From Bordetella parapertussis (lineage in GTDB: Bacteria; Pseudomonadota; Gammaproteobacteria; Burkholderiales; Burkholderiaceae_A): a DNA stretch of 64,000 nucleotides. Under the pieces are notes generated by a model. It worked only from the letters and a program-made list of their open reading frames with translations. It was not told the origin of the DNA and did no database searches. The translations under genes and the position numbers were made by a program. The stretch lies in contig CAMCRF010000001.1 in NCBI GenBank assembly GCA_945877235.1, forward strand, positions 1-64,000, in the 5' to 3' direction. Below are positions 52,779 through 60,717 of the stretch, piece by piece (positions within the stretch are counted from its first letter, which is position 1; each line of letters opens with the position of its first letter).

Positions 52779-54591
52779 CGCAAAGGCCTTTCTCTCAACG
52801 GTGCCAGGGCTGCCGGGTGTCTATCGGTTCTACGGCGCTGATGACGCGCTCCTCTACGTGGGCAAGGCCAAAGACCTTAAAAAGCGGGTCTCATCGTATT
52901 TTCAGAAGACGGGCCATGGGCCCCGAATCGCGCGCATGGTGGCGCAGATTGTTCGTGCTGAGGTCACTCCCGTGCGCAGTGAGGCCGAGGCCCTGTTGCT
53001 TGAAAATAATCTCATCAAGACTCAGTCCCCCAAGTACAACATTCTGTTTCGGGACGATAAGTCTTATCCCTTTTTGCGCATCAGCAGGCACACCTATCCT
53101 CGCATTTCGTCCTACCGCGGCAGCGTTGATCGTGCGGCGGATTACTTTGGGCCCTTTCCAAATGGATGGGCTGTGAAGGAGTCACTGCATATTCTTCAAA
53201 AGGTGTTTCGGTTGCGCAGTTGCACCGACAATGTCATGGCTAACCGATCCCGGCCCTGCCTGCTGTTTCAGATCCATCGCTGTAGTGGTCCCTGTGTGAA
53301 GGCCATTCGAGACGAGGACTACGCTCGAGATGTGCAGCGTGCCTTGCGATTTCTGAAGGGCGGTCACGATGACCTTCTGCAGGGCCTTCAAGATGACATG
53401 ATGCGCGCCTCCGAAGCACTCGACTTCGAGTCCGCGGCTGTCTTTAGAGATCAAATCTCCGCACTCTCGAAGGTGCTTGCGCAGCACTCGATGGAGACTG
53501 ATGGCAGCCTCGACTGCGATGTGCTGGCTGTGGCCACCGATGGGGCGCGCCTGGTGGTCAATCTCGCCATGGTGCGAGGCGGGCGTCATCTGGGCGACCG
53601 ACCCCATTTCTCACTGCAGACGGGTGGGCAGGGGCTTGTCGACGAGGAGCTGGATGAGGCTTTGCTGGCTTTTGTCTGTCAGCACTATGCCGATCAGACA
53701 CCGGTGGGGGTGTTGGTCGTGAATCGAGACTCAGCAGCGAGTGCGATTGCGGATTGGCTCTCGAGTCGATCGGACCAACCGGCGGTGAAGGTACTGGTCG
53801 CGCCTCAGGGTAAGCGACGCGACTGGTTGCGCATGGCCGAGGACAACGCGCGGCTTGCGTTGGTTCGTCGCGCGCAGGAGCAAGGCGGGGCAGAGATGCG
53901 AACTCAGTTGCTGGTCGATGCGCTGGGTCTTAGCCTCCAGGAGGACGACCTCGCTGCGCTTCGCATCGAGTGCTTCGACGTGAGTCACACTGCCGGAGAG
54001 GCCACGCAGGCCTCCTGCGTGGTGTACCACCATCATGCGATGCAAGCCTCGGAATACCGTCGGTTCAATATTCAGGGCATTACAGGGGGAGATGATTACG
54101 CGGCCATGCGTCAGGCGCTTATGCGTCGATACGAGGCACTTGAGGAAATGCCTGACCTGGTGCTGATTGACGGCGGCAAGGGCCAACTTGGGGTGGCCGT
54201 CGAGGTGTTTGAGCAGCTTGGGCACGACACCAACCTGTTGGTGGGGGTGGTCAAGGGCGAGGGGCGTAAGGTGGGACTCGAGCGCCTAGTCCTGCCCGAT
54301 GGACGGATCATTGCTCTGGACCGCGACCACGGGGCTCTTATGCTGATTGCACAGATTCGCGATGAAGCCCACAGATTCGCGATCACTGGCATGCGACGCC
54401 AGCGCGCCAAGGCGCGCACTGGCTCGATCTTGGATGATGTTGAAGGCATTGGGCCAAAGAAACGCGCGCGCCTCTTGGCGCGTTTCGGCGGGCTGCATGG
54501 GCTCAAGGCAGCCTCGGCGGAGGAGCTTGCAACCGTCGAGGGTATTTCACTGCCGCTTGCTCAGCAGATCTTTAGACAGCTTCGGGGGTGA
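52771..54591 (+). CDS. uvrC: Excinuclease ABC subunit C
   Basis: 606 residues. An N-terminal GIY-YIG nuclease ([10 protein letters not shown] to [14 protein letters not shown]) is followed by a UVR motif ([17 protein letters not shown] near 215), an RNase-H-like second nuclease ([22 protein letters not shown]) and tandem HhH motifs at the end ([15 protein letters not shown]). It makes both cuts in nucleotide-excision repair. The start MFDAKAF at 52771 overlaps the glycosylase gene by 8 bases. Confidence 0.96.
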   Translation: MFDAKAFLSTVPGLPGVYRFYGADDALLYVGKAKDLKKRVSSYFQKTGHGPRIARMVAQIVRAEVTPVRSEAEALLLENNLIKTQSPKYNILFRDDKSYPFLRISRHTYPRISSYRGSVDRAADYFGPFPNGWAVKESLHILQKVFRLRSCTDNVMANRSRPCLLFQIHRCSGPCVKAIRDEDYARDVQRALRFLKGGHDDLLQGLQDDMMRASEALDFESAAVFRDQISALSKVLAQHSMETDGSLDCDVLAVATDGARLVVNLAMVRGGRHLGDRPHFSLQTGGQGLVDEELDEALLAFVCQHYADQTPVGVLVVNRDSAASAIADWLSSRSDQPAVKVLVAPQGKRRDWLRMAEDNARLALVRRAQEQGGAEMRTQLLVDALGLSLQEDDLAALRIECFDVSHTAGEATQASCVVYHHHAMQASEYRRFNIQGITGGDDYAAMRQALMRRYEALEEMPDLVLIDGGKGQLGVAVEVFEQLGHDTNLLVGVVKGEGRKVGLERLVLPDGRIIALDRDHGALMLIAQIRDEAHRFAITGMRRQRAKARTGSILDDVEGIGPKKRARLLARFGGLHGLKAASAEELATVEGISLPLAQQIFRQLRG

Positions 54592-54604
54592 GTATGATCG
54601 CGGC

Positions 54605-55177
54605 ATGCCTCTGAATATTCCGAACTTGCTCACCTGGGCCCGCATTCTGGCCATTCCGCTCTTCATGGCGGTGGTCTATCTGCCCATGGGGCTCACCGAG
54701 GTTGAGCAGAACTTGCTGATGACCGTCATCTTTGTCGCTGCCGCGGTGACGGATTGGGTCGACGGGTGGCTGGCACGCAAGTGGAATCAGACTTCTGCCT
54801 TTGGTGCTTTTCTGGATCCGGTAGCTGACAAGCTCATGGTCTGCGCAGCCTTGGTGGCACTGATCGATCTTCAGCGGGTTGGGCCCATTGTGGGCCTGAT
54901 CATTATTGGGCGAGAAATCACGATCTCGGCCTTGCGTGAATGGATGGCTTCGGTGGGGGCGCGCAACAGTGTGGCCGTGAACTGGCTGGGTAAGGCCAAA
55001 ACAATTGCTCAGATGGTTGCCATTCCGTTCTTGCTCTACCAGGCACCAGCCTTTGGGGGGCTGGTACAGACTGCTGCCTGGGGCGATTGGCTCATTTTAG
55101 TTGCAGCCGCTTTGACCTTTGTGTCCATGGTCTATTACTTGATGCAGGCTTGGCCCGAGTTGCGCGACCGCTCATGA
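54605..55177 (+). CDS. pgsA: CDP-diacylglycerol-glycerol-3-phosphate phosphatidyltransferase
   Basis: 190 residues. The CDP-alcohol transferase motif DWVDGWLARKWNQTSAFGAF with LDPVADK supplies the D-x2-D-G-x2-A-R-x8-G-x3-D-x3-D pattern. Four to five membrane helices. It makes phosphatidylglycerol phosphate at the inner membrane. It follows uvrC by 13 bases, the common uvrC-pgsA-tRNA order. The frame extends far upstream into uvrC and was cut at MPLNIPNLLTWAR. Confidence 0.95.
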   Translation: MPLNIPNLLTWARILAIPLFMAVVYLPMGLTEVEQNLLMTVIFVAAAVTDWVDGWLARKWNQTSAFGAFLDPVADKLMVCAALVALIDLQRVGPIVGLIIIGREITISALREWMASVGARNSVAVNWLGKAKTIAQMVAIPFLLYQAPAFGGLVQTAAWGDWLILVAAALTFVSMVYYLMQAWPELRDRS

Positions 55178-55188
55178 ATTGCTATAGT
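55160..55188 (+). promoter_or_regulatory. Sigma-70 promoter for the tRNA genes
   Basis: TTGCGC at 55160-55165 and TATAGT at 55183-55188 are separated by 17 bases, and a TGC before TATAGT gives an extended -10. It overlaps the 3' end of pgsA. Transcription would start about 6 bases before tRNA-Gly. Confidence 0.7.
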
Positions 55189-55200
55189 CCTCGACTTGCT

Positions 55201-55276
55201 GCGGGAGTAGCTCAGTTGGTAGAGCGCAACCTTGCCAAGGTTGAGGTCGCGAGTTCGAGACTCGTCTCCCGCTCCA
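55201..55276 (+). tRNA. tRNA-Gly (anticodon GCC)
   Basis: 76 bases including encoded CCA. The acceptor stem GCGGGAG pairs with CTCCCGC, the D-arm is GCTC-AGTTGGTAGA-GCGC, the anticodon loop CTTGCCAAG, and the T-arm GCGAG-TTCGAGA-CTCGT. All four arms form well. It is 24 bases upstream of tRNA-Cys and shares its transcript. Confidence 0.97.
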
Positions 55277-55300
55277 TTTTGCCTTTGGTGTTTTCTGCTC

Positions 55301-55374
55301 GGCGGGATGGCAGAGTGGTTATGCAGCGGCCTGCAAAGCCGTGTACCTCGGTTCGATTCCGGGTCCCGCCTCCA
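55301..55374 (+). tRNA. tRNA-Cys (anticodon GCA)
   Basis: 74 bases including encoded CCA. The acceptor stem GGCGGGA pairs with TCCCGCC; the anticodon loop contains CTGCAAA, giving GCA; the T-arm is CCTCGG-TTCGATT-CCGGG with one mismatched position. The MFS gene begins only 8 bases after the CCA. Confidence 0.96.
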
Positions 55375-55382
55375 AACCTTTT

Positions 55383-56603
55383 GTGACAGTCCTCTCTCCA
55401 TTGCCTGCACGCGAGCGTGCGTTGCTGTGGCTGCTCGCAGGCATTCAATTCAGTCACATCGTCGACTTCATGATCATGATGCCTCTCGGGCCGCAGATCA
55501 TGCGCGAGTTCTCAGTCGGTCCTACCGCCTTTTCTACGCTGGTAGCGGCTTACAGCGTAAGCGCTGCACTCAGTGGTCTCATTGCGGCGGGGCTCGTCGA
55601 TCGCATAGAGCACAAGCGGCTCTTGCTCATGCTCTTTGGCCTATTCACGCTCGCTACACTGGCCTGCGCGCTTGCGCCGAGCTACACGACGCTCATGGTC
55701 GCTCGCAGTCTGGCTGGCGTGTTCGGTGGCGTGCTCTCGGGATTGGTGCATGCCATTTCAGGAGATTTGGTACCGGAGCATCACCGCGGACGTGCAGCTG
55801 GGATCATCATGACTGGCTTTTCAATCTCGACTGTTGCCGGCGTTCCCATCTCTCTGGCCCTTGCTGCGGCCCATGGCTGGCGCGCACCCTTCCTGGCCTT
55901 AACCCTCCTCTCGCTTTTGCTCTGGTGGGTTGCCTCTCGGTTTCTACCCTCTGCCGACGGGCATCTCGTGGGTCACCCGAGGCAGGAGCAGGGTCTCATG
56001 CCGCTTGTGCGTAATCCCAATGCCTGGCGTTGCCTGCTGTTTGGTTTTCTGATGCCCTTTGCGGGCTTCATGCTGATTCCGTTTTTTGCGATTCACCTCA
56101 CCGGTGCTGTGGGCCTTGCAGAGGCGGATCTGCCCTGGGTATACCTCAGCGGTGGGTTTGCCACTTTCTTCTCTGCCCGCATCATTGGCTGGCTCTCAGA
56201 CCGATATGGCAAGCCGCTCATGTACCGCGTGATGGCGGTGCTGGCCATGATTCCTATGATCTGGTTTCCCTTGTTGGGGCCTGTGGGGCTGGGCTTGGCC
56301 CTGGTCTGCACCACGAGCTTCTTTATTCTTGTCTCGGGTCGGGCTGTGCCGGCCATGGCATTGCTGACCTCCGCCATGCCAGCGCATCTTCGGGGGCGGT
56401 TCATGTCCGTCAACAATTCTGGCCTGCAGATGGGGATGGGGCTCGGGTCCGCCGTGGCCGGGCTGGTCGTCTCTATTGGCCCACAGGGGCAGCTCGAGGG
56501 ATTCTGGGTGAGCAGTCTGATGGCGGTTAGCATCAGCCTCTTTTCGATCTGGTGGGTCGGACGCCTGCCGAGGCCAGGCGTCTCGACCACCAAGGACGAC
56601 TAA
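55383..56603 (+). CDS. Major facilitator superfamily transporter
   Basis: About 406 residues with 12 membrane helices in two halves. It opens ALLWLLAGIQFSHIVDFMIMMPLGP, a DHA1-like first helix, with a motif-A-type loop LVDRIEHKRLLL after helix 2. The substrate cannot be inferred. The frame is open through tRNA-Cys, so the true start must lie after it: a GTG at 55383 (8 bases past the CCA) is the first candidate and TTG at 55401 another; neither has a Shine-Dalgarno sequence. It converges with the FadL-type gene. Confidence 0.85.
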   Translation: MTVLSPLPARERALLWLLAGIQFSHIVDFMIMMPLGPQIMREFSVGPTAFSTLVAAYSVSAALSGLIAAGLVDRIEHKRLLLMLFGLFTLATLACALAPSYTTLMVARSLAGVFGGVLSGLVHAISGDLVPEHHRGRAAGIIMTGFSISTVAGVPISLALAAAHGWRAPFLALTLLSLLLWWVASRFLPSADGHLVGHPRQEQGLMPLVRNPNAWRCLLFGFLMPFAGFMLIPFFAIHLTGAVGLAEADLPWVYLSGGFATFFSARIIGWLSDRYGKPLMYRVMAVLAMIPMIWFPLLGPVGLGLALVCTTSFFILVSGRAVPAMALLTSAMPAHLRGRFMSVNNSGLQMGMGLGSAVAGLVVSIGPQGQLEGFWVSSLMAVSISLFSIWWVGRLPRPGVSTTKDD

Positions 56604-56609
56604 GCGCGC

Positions 56610-58001
56610 TTAGAAGCGGCTGGAGTACTGCAGGCCTGCGGAGTTTTGCTTCATCCGAATCGTGTCCGTTCCTGCAGGGAAGCCAAACCCTTCGAACAAC
56701 GACGGCGCTGTGACTTTCACCTCTGGAGCAATCATGAGGCTCCAGCTCAGCTCTGAGGTCTTGCTGAGCTGGTAGGTTGCGCCTAGCGTGTAGTGCTTGG
56801 TCATGACGCCAGGGGCCAGAATATTCACGGTTACGTCTTCACCGCGGATGGGGTTCTGTCCCTTGTTAAAGCCTGCACGCAGGGTGGTTTTTGCGCTCAT
56901 CTGCCATTGGACGCCGAGCTTGATGACGCTGATGTCCTTCCAGCCAAAGCCGCCGCCCTCCGCTCCACCCATTTGAAGGGCGCTCACATTGGTTGCGCCT
57001 TGCATGAGTGCCATCAGGGGTGCAGCGACGCGGCCGCTGGCATTTGCAATGGATGGCACACCGCCATACTCAATGCGCTGGTAGTCGAGCGCCACCAGGA
57101 CATCCGGCGTGGCTTGGAGCGCGAGGCCGATCGATGCGTTGGCAGGAATATCGAAGTCACCCTTTCCGGCGAAAAGGCCAGCGTAGGAGTCGAATTCAGT
57201 CATGTTGATCTTGGGTGCATAGCTCAGACCGACCGTGAGGTTCTGGGTGGGCTTGCCCATGAACCCGAGGCGCACGCCGAAGCCGGTACTCGAATCGTAG
57301 CCGCGATCGGTCATGTTCATGGGGTCGCTGGAAATATTCACCGGCGGGGCCATTGGGTTGAGGTCGGCGAATGTGCCCTGGAAGGCCTGCAGGCCCTTCG
57401 CCTCGAAGCGCTGGTAAACAAACAACGGTGAAATGCCAATGGAGTGGGCAGAATCCAGCTTATAGGCAAGCGTCGGCGCAACGATCAACTGCATGAGGTC
57501 TACACCGAGGTGACCTGGGTTACCGCAGAGCAGGTTCATCTGACCGTACGTGGGGTGAACGCAGCCCCCGGGCGTTTTGTAGGTGGTATTCATGCCACCA
57601 TTGCCATAGACGGTGAGGCCAAGACCCATCCGGTCAGAGAGGGCCAGGTTGTAGCCAAACTCAGGCACGACAAAGTGCTTTTCTTTGCTGGTCGCACTGC
57701 CCGCGAAGTAAGGTCCCATCGGGCCGGCCCCGCCGGTGCGAGATGCAGCGCGGTCGGGCGAGAAGAGATCTGCGCCGGCGTCCCACCGATTGCCTGCAAA
57801 GGCAGCAGCTGCGGGGTTGTTTGCACCCGCGAACCCATCCTGAGCAAGGGCGGTCGAAGCACCGCCCATACCCCGGGCTTTGGTGCCATAGCCGTGGGCG
57901 AAGTAGCCATTGGTGGCAAATGCAGAGCCTGCGGTCATAGAGAAAAGGGCTGCGGCAAGGCCGATCTGAAGCGTGGTCTTACGAGGATTAGAAACCTGCA
58001 T
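56610..58001 (-). CDS. FadL/TodX-family outer-membrane transport protein
   Basis: 463 residues: signal peptide (LAAALFSMTAGSAFA), the plug-like N-terminal NGYFAHGYGTKARGMGGASTALAQ, and a beta-barrel ending in F (LQYSSRF), as outer-membrane proteins do. The family carries hydrophobic compounds (fatty acids, aromatics) inward; some members sit beside sulfur-oxidation genes. The start at 58001 has AAGGAG 7 bases upstream. It is downstream of the DUF302 gene and probably co-transcribed under the CsoR-type operator. Confidence 0.88.
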   Translation of the reverse strand: MQVSNPRKTTLQIGLAAALFSMTAGSAFATNGYFAHGYGTKARGMGGASTALAQDGFAGANNPAAAAFAGNRWDAGADLFSPDRAASRTGGAGPMGPYFAGSATSKEKHFVVPEFGYNLALSDRMGLGLTVYGNGGMNTTYKTPGGCVHPTYGQMNLLCGNPGHLGVDLMQLIVAPTLAYKLDSAHSIGISPLFVYQRFEAKGLQAFQGTFADLNPMAPPVNISSDPMNMTDRGYDSSTGFGVRLGFMGKPTQNLTVGLSYAPKINMTEFDSYAGLFAGKGDFDIPANASIGLALQATPDVLVALDYQRIEYGGVPSIANASGRVAAPLMALMQGATNVSALQMGGAEGGGFGWKDISVIKLGVQWQMSAKTTLRAGFNKGQNPIRGEDVTVNILAPGVMTKHYTLGATYQLSKTSELSWSLMIAPEVKVTAPSLFEGFGFPAGTDTIRMKQNSAGLQYSSRF

Positions 58002-58021
58002 GGTGTGACTCCTTGGAATAA

Positions 58022-58038
58022 GGGGGCTCAAGGCCCCC
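58022..58038 (-). other. Intercistronic hairpin between DUF302 and fadL-type genes
   Basis: GGGGGC-TCAAG-GCCCCC forms a 6-bp GC stem. On the minus strand it is followed by TTATTCC, not a proper T-run, and lies directly before the ribosome binding site of the porin gene. It may lower or protect expression of one of the two genes. Confidence 0.35.
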
Positions 58039-58061
58039 GGTTGTTATTTTTAGCGTGGCGC

Positions 58062-58628
58062 TTAGAACTCACCCTTCGATGCGCGCTCCATCATGATGTA
58101 CATGGTTTCGCGAACGCTCCATGCCTCCTCCTTCAACGGGGAGGGCAGCTTGCGGCCCATCTTGACCATCATGTCCATGTTGAGCGTGTATAGCCAGAGA
58201 CCGTCGTCCTTCTCGACCAGGGTGATCCGGCAGGGCATGTAGGCTGCCATGTGGGGGCTGAAGTCTGCCATGCGGCGGGCAATGAGCGGGCTGCAGTAGT
58301 TGTAGATGGTGAGGAGTTTTTCCTTCTTGCCCGTGCGTGCCTCAATTTCTTTTGAGAGCGGGAGAATGCCCACTTCACGCATGTTTCGCTCGGTGGCCAC
58401 AATCGAGAGGATCTGGGCTACGTCGGCCTCCGTCAGGCCAGGCTTGACCTTTCGCTCCCAAGTGGTTGCAACGGCAATATCGCCCTCGGCCTCGATCCAA
58501 CGGTCCCACATCTTCATGGCCTCCGCACCGGCACCGTCCTCGAGTTTCGAGATGGTGGCTAAGGTTCCGCAGCCGCTGAGGCTCAGCGCTGCAGTGGCCG
58601 CGAGTGCGTATTTGAGTAACTGCTTCAT
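58062..58628 (-). CDS. DUF302-domain lipoprotein
   Basis: 188 residues with a signal peptide and lipobox SLSGC (Cys 20). The mature part holds a DUF302-like domain with LTIYNYCSPLIARRMADFSPHMAAYMPCRITLVEK and GLWLYTLNMDMMV. DUF302 proteins are commonly found with sulfur-oxidation or thiol genes, but their biochemical role is unknown. The two Cys in NYCSP and YMPCR could act in redox. GGAGGAG precedes the ATG. It diverges from the CsoR-family gene; the gap holds a palindrome and an FNR box. Confidence 0.85.
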   Translation of the reverse strand: MKQLLKYALAATAALSLSGCGTLATISKLEDGAGAEAMKMWDRWIEAEGDIAVATTWERKVKPGLTEADVAQILSIVATERNMREVGILPLSKEIEARTGKKEKLLTIYNYCSPLIARRMADFSPHMAAYMPCRITLVEKDDGLWLYTLNMDMMVKMGRKLPSPLKEEAWSVRETMYIMMERASKGEF

Positions 58629-58655
58629 AGAATCTCCTCCGGATGTTCTGATTTT

Positions 58656-58677
58656 TAAATACCCCTAGGGGTATTTA
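58656..58677. promoter_or_regulatory. 22-bp perfect palindrome, CsoR/CstR-type operator candidate
   Basis: The core ATACCCCTAGGGGTAT is extended by 3 bases on each side to a perfect 22-bp palindrome. C-tract/G-tract halves flanked by TA are the known operator form of CsoR-family repressors, and such a repressor gene starts 67 bases away. For the minus-strand DUF302 gene the palindrome fills the space between TTGTCT (58677-58682) and a TATTTA -10-like box (58656-58661), so binding would block transcription. Confidence 0.75.
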
Positions 58678-58693
58678 GACAATGCGCTCATTT

Positions 58694-58707
58694 TTGATTT
58701 CAATCAA
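58694..58707. promoter_or_regulatory. FNR/ANR-type box in the csoR/DUF302 gap
   Basis: TTGATTTCAATCAA matches TTGAT-N4-ATCAA exactly. It lies 27 bases from the edge of the 18-bp inner palindrome core region on the DUF302 side, and 36 bases before the csoR start. It could activate the DUF302/porin transcript or control csoR. Confidence 0.6.
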
Positions 58708-58743
58708 ATTGCGGTGCATCATGTTTCTAAAAGGAGACACGTC

Positions 58744-59025
58744 GTGAAGGCAATGTCAGACCGTGAAGCAGAGCAGCGCGCAGCCATGGTGAATCGACTG
58801 CGACGGGTAGAGGGACAGATTCGGGCGATCTCTGAAATGGTCGCCGATGGCAAGCCCTGCGAGGAGGTGGCTCAGCAGATGTCTGCTTCTCGCCGAGCGC
58901 TCGAGCGAGCCTACTTTCACATGATGACCTGCTCCATGATTGAGGCCGTGGCTGAACACGCGCCCGATGACGTTGCACAAAAGGACATTCAGCGGGTCGC
59001 AGACATTCTCCAGAAGTACGCGTAA
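58744..59025 (+). CDS. CsoR/RcnR-family (DUF156) transcriptional repressor
   Basis: 93 residues, all-helical. VNRLRRVEGQIRAISEMVADGKPCEEV is the family helix 1-2, with Cys 39 at the conserved first ligand position. The next helix has AYFHMMTC (His 59, Cys 63), which are 20 and 24 residues after Cys 39. In copper CsoR the other ligands lie at +25 (His) and +29 (Cys), where this protein has Ser 64 and Ala 68, so it is not a standard copper sensor. The GTG at 58744 has AAAAGGAG 7 bases upstream; ATG 58753 is an alternative. It probably binds the neighbouring palindrome. Confidence 0.85.
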   Translation: MKAMSDREAEQRAAMVNRLRRVEGQIRAISEMVADGKPCEEVAQQMSASRRALERAYFHMMTCSMIEAVAEHAPDDVAQKDIQRVADILQKYA

Positions 59026-59044
59026 GCCCCGGTACACTCGCGGC

Positions 59045-60235
59045 ATGAAAATTGTTCGCCTGCGCGAGGGAAAAGACCGTTCGTTGTTTCGTCACCATCC
59101 TTGGATATTTCAAGGCAGTGTTGAAAAGGGCAAGGCCGATCCCGGAGAGACGGTTCGGGTGGAGTCCTCCTCTGGCCAGTTTCTCTGCTGGGCGGCCTAT
59201 AGCCCAAGTTCACAGATTCGTTTGCGTGCCTGGAGCTTTCATGAGGCCGATCGAATCGATGCGACATTTTTTCGGCAAAGACTTGCAGACGCCATTGCCC
59301 TGCGGAGTCGTCTGCCCATCCAGAGCGATGGCGTTCGGCTCGTTCACGGCGAGGCCGACGGGCTGCCGGGACTCATTGTGGATCGCTACGCCGACTTGCT
59401 GAGCGTGCAGTTTCTCTCGGCGGGTACTGAGCGATGGAAGGCTGCGATCGTCGCCGCGTTGCTTGACCTCACCGGGCTCTCCCGCGTGTTTGAGCGGTCC
59501 GATTCCGGTGTGCGTCAGCTCGAGGGCCTGCCGTTAGTGAAGGGCTGGATTCAGGGAGAGGGCTCTACCGAGGTCGAGATTCAGGAGCATGACTGGCGGC
59601 TTTCCCTTGATGTTGCTGAAGGCCACAAGACGGGCTTTTATCTCGATCAGCGCGACAACCGTCTGGCGTTTTCCCAGTGGGTGCGCGCACTGGGCGTGGA
59701 GCGCGTTCTCAACTGTTACTGCTACACGGGTGGTTTCAGTGTGGCCGCCCTTCAAGGGGGCGCAAAACAGGTGATCAGCGTGGACTCGTCAGCGCCTGCC
59801 CTCGTGCGTGCGCAGGCCCATGTGTCTCTAAATGCATTTGATCTCAATCGCCATGAGGCACGTGATGCGGATGTGAACCAGACGCTCCGCGATGCATTGA
59901 AGCGCGGTGAGCAGTTTGATGCGATTGTCCTTGACCCGCCCAAGTTCGCACCCAGCGCAGCCCATGCCGATCGTGCGTCACGCGCCTACAAGGACATCAA
60001 TCGGCTTGCACTGCGACTGTTGGCGCCGGGGGGATTATTGCTAACATTTTCATGTTCTGGCGGTGTGGGGCCAGAGCTCTTTCACAAGATTGTCGCAGGT
60101 GCTGGGCATGACGCGGGGGTCGATGGCTTTGTGATGGCCCGCATGGCCGCTGCACCAGACCACCCGCAAACCCTCTGCTTCCCTGAGGGCGAGTATCTAA
60201 AGGGCCTTGCTGTCCTCACCAGAAAATCGGCTTGA
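59045..60235 (+). CDS. rlmI: Class I rRNA large-subunit methyltransferase, RlmI type
   Basis: 396 residues. An N-terminal PUA domain (residues 1-75) is followed by a central domain with GLPGLIVDRYADLLSVQ and a SAM-binding domain with FYLDQRDNR, VLNCYCYTGGFSVAAL and the catalytic LDPPKFAPS. RlmI makes 5-methylcytidine 1962 of 23S rRNA in E. coli. The start at 59045 gives the family N-terminus MKIVRLREGKDRSLFRHHPWIF. It lies 19 bases after the csoR-type gene. Confidence 0.9.
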   Translation: MKIVRLREGKDRSLFRHHPWIFQGSVEKGKADPGETVRVESSSGQFLCWAAYSPSSQIRLRAWSFHEADRIDATFFRQRLADAIALRSRLPIQSDGVRLVHGEADGLPGLIVDRYADLLSVQFLSAGTERWKAAIVAALLDLTGLSRVFERSDSGVRQLEGLPLVKGWIQGEGSTEVEIQEHDWRLSLDVAEGHKTGFYLDQRDNRLAFSQWVRALGVERVLNCYCYTGGFSVAALQGGAKQVISVDSSAPALVRAQAHVSLNAFDLNRHEARDADVNQTLRDALKRGEQFDAIVLDPPKFAPSAAHADRASRAYKDINRLALRLLAPGGLLLTFSCSGGVGPELFHKIVAGAGHDAGVDGFVMARMAAAPDHPQTLCFPEGEYLKGLAVLTRKSA

Positions 60236-60710
60236 AGCCCTCTTCTTGCAGTCGCATAAGCGCTGCCGCACCGACAAGCGCGTATTCGGAAAAGGGCTGC
60301 ATGTCTGACTCTGCATAGCCAACAGTGTTCATGGTGTTACCACACGCAATGAATCGCACGCCGTAGTTCTTTGCGAAATTCTCCACGCGATCGGTGATCT
60401 CTTTGTGTGTCTCGCGCTTTGGGGTGCGCGCGAGCGCGTGAATCCCCGGTCCGATGGCTACGACCGCAATCGAGACATCGTCGCCGTAGGTCTTGATCAT
60501 GGCCTGAATGGAGTTCATGACCGAGGTCTGGTAGGCCAGATCGGCCTGGTTAAACATGTAGACCACCTTGTGGCTTGCGGGGTCCCCCGGGAAGCGCTCT
60601 GGCCTTTTTTGGCTCGCAATCTCGGGCATGGGCTTGAGCGCGAGCGCGGTGGGTGAGAAACACAGCAAGGCAAAAGACAAGAGGAGGGCGCGGGGCAGGG
60701 TAGGCTTCAT
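60216..60710 (-). CDS. Secreted DsrE/DsrF-like protein
   Basis: 164 residues. A signal peptide (ALLLSFALLCFSPTALALK) precedes a DsrE-like domain: KVVYMFNQADLAYQTSVMNSIQAMIKTYGDDVSIAVVAIGPG and FIACGNTMNTVG with a single conserved Cys 123. DsrE-type proteins handle persulfide sulfur; secreted members of this shape occur with sox-like genes. The start at 60710 gives the signal peptide. It follows soxA by 7 bases and closes the cluster; its end overlaps the convergent methyltransferase gene by 20 bases. Confidence 0.85.
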   Translation of the reverse strand: MKPTLPRALLLSFALLCFSPTALALKPMPEIASQKRPERFPGDPASHKVVYMFNQADLAYQTSVMNSIQAMIKTYGDDVSIAVVAIGPGIHALARTPKRETHKEITDRVENFAKNYGVRFIACGNTMNTVGYAESDMQPFSEYALVGAAALMRLQEEGFKPIFW

Positions 60711-60717
60711 GCGTTCA

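Noticed and set aside
56601-56612. TAAGCGCGCTTA palindrome between the MFS and FadL-type stops
   Set aside because: It is made of the two stop codons plus GCGCGC, with no T-run; a chance palindrome is likely.
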